Made by a program: the position numbers and the translations under genes. Shown in pieces: positions 59,709-64,000 of a stretch of DNA of 64,000 bases (position 1 is its first letter; every line of letters begins with the position of its first letter). Under the pieces are notes generated by a model. It worked only from the letters and a program-made list of their open reading frames with translations, made no database searches and was not told the DNA's origin. The stretch comes from Aliihoeflea sp023389195 (lineage in GTDB: Bacteria; Pseudomonadota; Alphaproteobacteria; Rhizobiales; Rhizobiaceae), in NCBI GenBank assembly GCA_023389195.1, contig JAEWET010000045.1, forward strand, positions 1 through 64,000, read 5' to 3'.

Positions 59709-60728
59709 TCAGTGCGTCTCCTCGGCGTCGCCGATGGCTGGCAGTTTGGGCAGTCCGAAAATCGAGAAATCTGCGGCGCGTGGCGCCGTTTCCGTGCGCG
59801 TTGCGGCGCGAAGCTTGGCCGAGCGCGCCCGCGGATTGGCCTCGGCCTCCGCCTCGCTTGTGGCGATGGCCTTGGCCGCGTCGGTGAAGGTCGGCGCGAT
59901 GAAATGCGCTTCCGGCAGGTGCCGCGAACCCGACGCCTTGCCGGCGCGGTCGGCGATGAAGCGCTTGACGATGCGGTCTTCCAGCGAATGGAAGGTGACG
60001 ACGACGAGCCGCCCGCCGGGCTTCAGCGCCCGCTCGGCGGCAAAGAGCGCCCGCGCGAGCTCGCCGAGCTCGTCATTGACGTGGATACGCAGCGCCTGGA
60101 AGACGCGCGTCGCCGGATGGATCTTGTCCTTCGGCCCACGCCCGACCAGCGTCTGGATCGCGTCGGCGAGTTCGGCGGTGCGCGAGAACGGCCGGCGCGC
60201 GCGCTTGTCCTCGATCATGCGGGCGATGCGGCCGGCCTGGCGCTCCTCGCCGAGGAAGCCGAAGACGCGGGCGAGATCGCCAAGCTTGTAGGTGTTGACG
60301 ACGTCCGCCGCGCTCGCGCCCTTGCCGGACATGCGCATGTCGAGCGGGCCGTCATGGCGGAAGGAAAAGCCGCGCTCGGCCTCGTCGATCTGCATGGAGG
60401 AGACGCCGATGTCGAGCACGACGCCGTCGACGGTGCCCTCGACATACTGGTCGAGGGCCGAGAACGGGCCCTCGACGAGCCGCAGGCGGCCGGTAAATTC
60501 CGCCTCCATCGCCCGGCCGGCGGCGATCGCGGTCGGGTCGCGGTCGATGGCGACGACGTTGGCTCCGGTTTCCAGAATCGCGCGCGTGTAGCCTCCGGCC
60601 CCGAACGTGCCGTCGATGATCGTCTGGCCGGCCTCGATGCGCAGCGCATCCAGCACCTCGGCCAGGAGGACCGGAATGTGACGGGCCGGTCCGCCACCGG
60701 CACCCTCGTCGCCGGGGCCCGCCATCAT
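59709..60728 (-). CDS. rsmH: 16S rRNA m4C1402 methyltransferase RsmH (MraW)
   Basis: 339-residue SAM-dependent enzyme that N4-methylates C1402 in the ribosomal P site. HIPVLLAEVLDAL near 17-29, IIDGTFGAGGYTRAIL near 37-52 (SAM loop), DIGVSSMQIDEAERGFSF and RVFQALRIHVNDELGEL are family signatures. Start ATG at 60728 overlaps the mraZ stop by 4 bp; a second ATG follows at 60725. The upstream frame to 61376 runs across mraZ. Confidence 0.95.
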   Translation of the reverse strand: MMAGPGDEGAGGGPARHIPVLLAEVLDALRIEAGQTIIDGTFGAGGYTRAILETGANVVAIDRDPTAIAAGRAMEAEFTGRLRLVEGPFSALDQYVEGTVDGVVLDIGVSSMQIDEAERGFSFRHDGPLDMRMSGKGASAADVVNTYKLGDLARVFGFLGEERQAGRIARMIEDKRARRPFSRTAELADAIQTLVGRGPKDKIHPATRVFQALRIHVNDELGELARALFAAERALKPGGRLVVVTFHSLEDRIVKRFIADRAGKASGSRHLPEAHFIAPTFTDAAKAIATSEAEAEANPRARSAKLRAATRTETAPRAADFSIFGLPKLPAIGDAEETH

Positions 60729-61189
60729 TCCGATTCTCCGTTCCGATTGGCCGCTGCGGCCTGCCTGAGCTTCAGGAGACGCGCCCGCACGGCCTCGCCA
60801 TGCGCTTTCAGCCGCGACGGCTCCCACATCTGGAAAAAGGTACCCCGGCCGACAAAGGCGACTTCCGCCTCGATGCCGGTATGTTCGCGCAGGAAATCCG
60901 TGACCGTGATCCGCCCGTCCTGGTCGAGCTTCAGGAACGCGCCATCGCCATGGCAGAAGAAGGACATGTCGTCCGCCGTCTGGAGAAATGGGTCCTCCAG
61001 CGCGATCCGCTCCTCGTAGCGGTCGAGAAGGTCCAGCCCGCCCACATCCAGCGCCGGCACGTCGAGCGCCCGCAGGGCATAGAGATCGCCATAGCCGCGC
61101 TTCTGCACGACGGCCCGAAAATGCGCTGGGACCGACACCCGGCCCTTCGAATCGATTCGGTTGATTGCACTGGAAAGAAAGCGGTCCAT
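60725..61189 (-). CDS. mraZ: Transcriptional regulator MraZ
   Basis: 154-residue protein with two SpoVT/AbrB-like MraZ domains: INRIDSKGRVSVPAHFRAV (10-28) and KLDQDGRITVTDFLREHTGI (second half). MraZ in other bacteria binds short direct repeats ahead of its own operon and represses the division cluster. It is the first gene of the dcw row. The long untranslated stretch upstream (to about 61360) fits autoregulation. Confidence 0.95.
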   Translation of the reverse strand: MDRFLSSAINRIDSKGRVSVPAHFRAVVQKRGYGDLYALRALDVPALDVGGLDLLDRYEERIALEDPFLQTADDMSFFCHGDGAFLKLDQDGRITVTDFLREHTGIEAEVAFVGRGTFFQMWEPSRLKAHGEAVRARLLKLRQAAAANRNGESE

Positions 61190-61366
61190 CAGCCGGCTCG
61201 CCGAAAAGCGGCGCGCTCATATCGCGCTCGATGGCCCAATTCGCAGTCTCCCCTGTCGCCCCCGTCCACGTGTCGAATGCCAGGAAACGAGCGCAGGTCC
61301 GGGCAAATGCGGCGGACCTGGAGAACGCTCGAACTGGAACTGAAACGACCGCTGGATTGGCTTGCA

Positions 61367-61395
61367 GGGATATCATGGGCTGCTATGGGCGTCAA
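61367..61395 (-). promoter_or_regulatory. Candidate promoter of the dcw cluster
   Basis: On the minus strand TTGACG (plus 61390-61395) is 17 nt from TATCCC (plus 61367-61372). Predicted start near 61360 leaves about 170 nt of 5' UTR before mraZ. The -10 box is imperfect, so confidence is limited. The remainder of the gene-free stretch 61190-61576 holds G-rich runs between mraZ and this promoter (possible MraZ sites) and the upstream region of the divergent PLP enzyme; no gene is seen. Confidence 0.45.
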
Positions 61396-61576
61396 CGGGA
61401 TGAGGTCTTTCACGAGCGCCTGAAGCCGCCTGTTTCGAGGGGATTCGGGCCAATCTCGTTTATGCTCCATTAAGCCTAATGAAACGTTTACCGGGCGATG
61501 GCGCGCACCCTTTGCGAGCCTTGCGAATCCGCGCCGGCGGCTCTAGCGTCCCGGCCTTGCCTGAAGCCAAGGACCG

Positions 61577-62695
61577 ATGATGACCGACGACATTTCGCAC
61601 CGCGCCGCCGCCCTCTCCCATCTTCGCCGCGGCAAGCTGGAAAAGGGCGATCCAGTCGCGCTCCCGCTGACGATGGCGTCGATGTTCCATTTGCCCGGCG
61701 CCCCGGCGGGGTTCGCGCAATATGGGCGGTTTTCGAACGACACCTGGGAGGCGGTCGAGGAACTGCTCGGCCATCTGGAGGACGCGCCTGCACTGGGCTT
61801 TCCCTCCGGCATGGCGGCCATCGCGGCAGCCTTCTTCGCGACGCTGAAGGCGGGCGACAAGATCCTGCTGCCGTCCGACGGCTACTACACGACGCGCGTT
61901 TTGACCGAGCGCTTCCTGACGCGCCTCGGCGTCACCTACGAGACACGCCCGACGGCGACGTTCCTCGACGGCGGGTTCGACGGGTTCAGGCTGGTCTTCC
62001 TCGAAACGCCGGCCAATCCGGGCCTCGATCTTTGCGACATCAGGGCGGTCGCGGACGCGGCTCACAAGGCCGGCGCGATCGTCGTCGCCGACAACACGAC
62101 CATGACGCCGCTCGGCCAGCGCCCGCTCGATCTCGGCGTCGACATAGTCGTCGCCTCCGACACCAAGGCGCCGAACGGGCATTCGGACGTGCTGTTCGGC
62201 CATGTGGCGAGCCGCAACCCGGAAATCATGCAGGCCGTGTCGGACTGGCGGAAGCTTGCCGGCGGCATTCCCGGCCCGTTCGAGGCCTGGCAGGTCCATC
62301 GCGGCCTGGAGACGCTGGACGTGCGCTTCCAGCGCATGTGCGACACGGCCGAAATGCTGGCCGAAAAGCTGAAGGGTCGCGACGACGTCAGGGCGCTACG
62401 CTATCCGGGCCTCGCCGGCGACCCTTCGCACAATCTCGCCCGCGCGCAGATGCTGCGCTTCGGCTTCCTGATCGGGCTGACGCTCGAAAGCGAGGCGAAG
62501 GCGGAAGGCTTCATCGACGACTGCGCGCTGCTCCAGCCCGCGACCTCGTTCGGCGGCGTCCATTCCTCGGCCGAGCGGCGCGCGCGCTGGGGCGATGCGG
62601 TCGATCCGGGCTTCATTCGGCTTTCGGTCGGATGCGAGCCGGCGGGCGAGCTCTGGCGCGCCATCGAGGCTTCGCTCGACGCGCAGCGAAGCTGA
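61577..62695 (+). CDS. Cystathionine gamma-synthase/lyase-family PLP enzyme
   Basis: 372 residues of the Cys/Met metabolism PLP enzyme family. The PLP-forming Lys197 lies in SDTKAPNGHSDV and the ring-contacting Asp172 in VVADNTT; ALGFPSGMAAIAAAF (72-86) and ETPANPGLDLCDI are family stretches. The family includes cystathionine gamma-synthase, gamma- and beta-lyases; sequence alone does not settle which. Start ATG at 61577 has AAGGA upstream; a second ATG follows directly. It is divergent from mraZ. Confidence 0.9.
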   Translation: MMTDDISHRAAALSHLRRGKLEKGDPVALPLTMASMFHLPGAPAGFAQYGRFSNDTWEAVEELLGHLEDAPALGFPSGMAAIAAAFFATLKAGDKILLPSDGYYTTRVLTERFLTRLGVTYETRPTATFLDGGFDGFRLVFLETPANPGLDLCDIRAVADAAHKAGAIVVADNTTMTPLGQRPLDLGVDIVVASDTKAPNGHSDVLFGHVASRNPEIMQAVSDWRKLAGGIPGPFEAWQVHRGLETLDVRFQRMCDTAEMLAEKLKGRDDVRALRYPGLAGDPSHNLARAQMLRFGFLIGLTLESEAKAEGFIDDCALLQPATSFGGVHSSAERRARWGDAVDPGFIRLSVGCEPAGELWRAIEASLDAQRS

Positions 62696-62737
62696 TTCGG
62701 CTTTGCAAGCGACGCCCGTAAGCCATTGATGGAAAAA

Positions 62738-63135
62738 GTGTCAGTCGGCCTGTAAGCCGGGTTCTGTATGGCCTCGACACCCGAGGGCGCCGAAACGTGG
62801 CGGCCATTCTTCTGGGACGCGTCTTGCGACGCGCCTCAAGCAACCAACCCGGACGGCCGGGCCGGAAATGCCCTGAGGGTTGCCCCTCGCGCCGTCCCTA
62901 TTCGGTTTTGCTCCCGGTGGGGTTTGCCATGCCGCTCCCGTTGCCGGCAGCGCGGTGGGCTCTTACCCCACCCTTTCACCCTTGCCGAACCCCGAAGGGC
63001 GCGGCGGTCTGCTCTCTGTTGCACTTTCCCTGGGGTCGCCCCCGCCGGCTGTTAGCCGGCACCGTTCTTCCGTGGAGCCCGGACTTTCCTCCCCGCAAGG
63101 TAAGCCTCGCAAAGCGGCCGCCCGGCCGACTGACC
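62738..63135 (-). ncRNA. rnpB: RNase P RNA
   Basis: Catalytic RNA that matures tRNA 5' ends. Read on the minus strand it has the near-invariant core GAGGAAAGTCCGGGCTCC (P3/P4 region), then CGGTGCCGGCTAACAGCCGGC and CAGGGAAAGTGCAACAGAGAG. The closing P1 helix is 11 bp: GTCAGTCGGCC at the 5' end (plus 63124-63134) with GGCCGACTGAC at the 3' end (plus 62740-62750). The ends given are set by P1 and the promoter and could be off by a few bases. Short ORFs here are not real genes. Confidence 0.96.
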
Positions 63136-63139
63136 GGGC

Positions 63140-63169
63140 GTATAAAGGATGGCGGCGCTGAAAATTCAA
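63140..63169 (-). promoter_or_regulatory. Promoter of rnpB
   Basis: TTGAAT (plus 63164-63169) and TTATAC (plus 63140-63145) on the minus strand, 18-nt spacer. The predicted start falls at about 63134, exactly where the P1 helix of RNase P RNA begins, so the two calls support each other. Confidence 0.7.
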
Positions 63170-63196
63170 CCGAATTCGGCGCCTGTCCCTAGGTGA

Positions 63197-63799
63197 TCAG
63201 GCGCCCGCCATGATCCGCTGGACCTTGGCGCAGTAATTCGCCGAGATCGGGTTCATGCGCTTGGCACCGTGGCCGGCATTGTATTTGAGGATCGTCCCGC
63301 ACGTCGTGCCGTCGCCGACCGACTGCGCCTTGGCGAGATATTTCATGCCGAAGCGGATGTTCGTCTCCGGATCGTAGAGCCCCTTGGCGCTGCCAGAATA
63401 GCCCATCATCCGCGCCGTCGCCGGCTTGATCTGCATCAGCCCGACCTCGCCCGCACGACCGGTGACATTCGGACGATAGTTGCTCTCGACGCGGATCACC
63501 GCATGGGCAAGCGCCGGCGGAACACCGTGCTCGGATGCGTACTTTGCGACGATGCTGGCGAACTTGGCGTCGGTGATCGCGGCGGCCTTGGCTTTTCCGC
63601 CTTCGGTCGCCTCGGCGGCGGCGATGGAACCCGTGGTCTGGGGATCGACGCCCGGCAGGCCGTTTTCAGGCGTCTGGCCGGTCTGGGCAAGGCCCGCATG
63701 GGCCTTCATGGCGTGCAGGTCGGTTTCGGCAAGCGAATAATTGGCAAAGGAGGTCATTCCGGCGGCAAGAGCCACCGCCGCAAGGGTCAGCTTCGTCAT
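63197..63799 (-). CDS. Lytic transglycosylase, SLT domain
   Basis: 200 residues. The signal peptide (1-24, ending LAE or similar) leads to a low-complexity segment, then an SLT domain from about 80: VIRVESNYRPN (catalytic Glu105), GLMQIKPATARMMGY, and ILKYNAGHG. It cleaves peptidoglycan glycan strands to anhydro-muramyl products. Start ATG at 63799 has AGGAAC upstream; the frame is open to 63934 without signal character. It lies 60 bp upstream of rnpB on the same strand. Confidence 0.92.
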   Translation of the reverse strand: MTKLTLAAVALAAGMTSFANYSLAETDLHAMKAHAGLAQTGQTPENGLPGVDPQTTGSIAAAEATEGGKAKAAAITDAKFASIVAKYASEHGVPPALAHAVIRVESNYRPNVTGRAGEVGLMQIKPATARMMGYSGSAKGLYDPETNIRFGMKYLAKAQSVGDGTTCGTILKYNAGHGAKRMNPISANYCAKVQRIMAGA

Positions 63800-63952
63800 G
63801 AGTTCCTGTGTGATGTCAGCGCCGTGCCGCGTGCACGACTGGTGGTCGGGTGGGGCCGGCGAATGCCGCCCCGGCGTCTGCATGGATGCGCAATTGCGGG
63901 CCGAACCCGCCGCAAAGATGACCCGGCGAATCACAAACCGTTTCAGGACGTC

Positions 63953-64000
63953 ATGAAGAAGTCAGCGCGACGCGAGACCCGCCGGCAGCGCGGAGAGAAG
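63953..64000 (+). CDS. Possible start of a gene running off the window
   Basis: An ATG at 63953 with AGGA six bases upstream opens a frame MKKSARRETRRQRGEK that is still open at the window end. It is very basic and too short to identify. The stretch between 63800 and 63952 holds no other gene I can support. Confidence 0.25.
   Translation, partial: MKKSARRETRRQRGEK

Noticed and set aside
61217..61265. Row of MraZ-binding repeats ahead of mraZ
   Set aside because: G-rich pieces (CGGGG, AGGGG, TTGGG on the minus strand) are present and two are 10 bp apart, but the TGGGN repeat pattern is not regular enough to call sites.
62763..63192. Short plus- and minus-strand ORFs of 60-130 aa at 62.76-63.19 kb
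   Set aside because: They fall within RNase P RNA, whose conserved core and closing helix explain the sequence.

Overview
The window is about 65% GC and nearly all coding. It looks like a chromosome segment from an alphaproteobacterium of the order Hyphomicrobiales (Rhizobiales). Four things point there: the ilvI-miaA-serB-degP-hflC-hflK-folA-thyA neighbourhood, a circularly permuted two-piece tmRNA whose tag is ANDNYAEARLAA, the alpha-type SspB adaptor, and the order mraZ to ftsZ followed by lpxC-bamD-recN-ligA. The family cannot be fixed from the sequence alone.

Region 1 (1-12.8 kb) is housekeeping. It starts with a truncated acetolactate synthase gene (ilvI) preceded by a complete transcription attenuator: promoter, an 18-residue Leu/Ile/Val-rich leader peptide and a terminator. 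A HerA-like ATPase, a membrane diguanylate cyclase, miaA, serB, a DegP protease, the hflK-hflC membrane-protease regulators (with a heat-shock-like promoter), folA-thyA, a DUF2853 gene and a crcB pair for fluoride export follow.

Region 2 (12.8-18.7 kb) holds trans-translation and its partner. Permuted ssrA is followed by an ATPase, the SspB adaptor that hands ssrA-tagged proteins to ClpXP, a DUF4169 gene and a ribbon-helix-helix gene. A very large AsmA-like protein is read from the other strand.

Region 3 (18.8-36.5 kb) is more accessory. It has an FAD-linked oxidase, a thioesterase, a LOV-domain (blue-light) histidine kinase with its own single-domain response regulator, a class A penicillin-binding protein with an unusual cysteine-rich tail, a second HisKA_2-type membrane kinase and uvrD. 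Further along are an unassigned outer-membrane barrel protein, a 141-bp palindromic MITE-like element abutting that gene's stop codon, small secreted and membrane proteins, an acyltransferase, a Sco1 protein, prmA, a DUF1127 protein, aminopeptidase P, azlCD and a cluster of REP-like repeats.

Region 4 (36.5-61.2 kb, all minus strand) is the division and cell wall cluster. In transcription order it reads mraZ, rsmH, ftsL, ftsI, murE, murF, mraY, murD, ftsW, murG, murC, murB, ddlB, ftsQ, ftsA, ftsZ, then lpxC, bamD, recN and ligA. Many junctions are 4-bp ATGA overlaps, and a terminator follows ftsZ. Together these genes make and flip the peptidoglycan precursor, build the divisome, and start lipid A and outer-membrane assembly.

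Region 5 (61.5-64 kb) has a PLP-dependent sulfur amino acid enzyme, RNase P RNA (rnpB) with its promoter, a small lytic transglycosylase, and possibly the start of one more gene at the edge.

No prophage, CRISPR array, tRNA or rRNA was seen. The least ordinary items are the leaderless ilv attenuator, the LOV kinase module, the palindromic element at 29745-29885, and the phased AACGTT motifs beside the hflK promoter.
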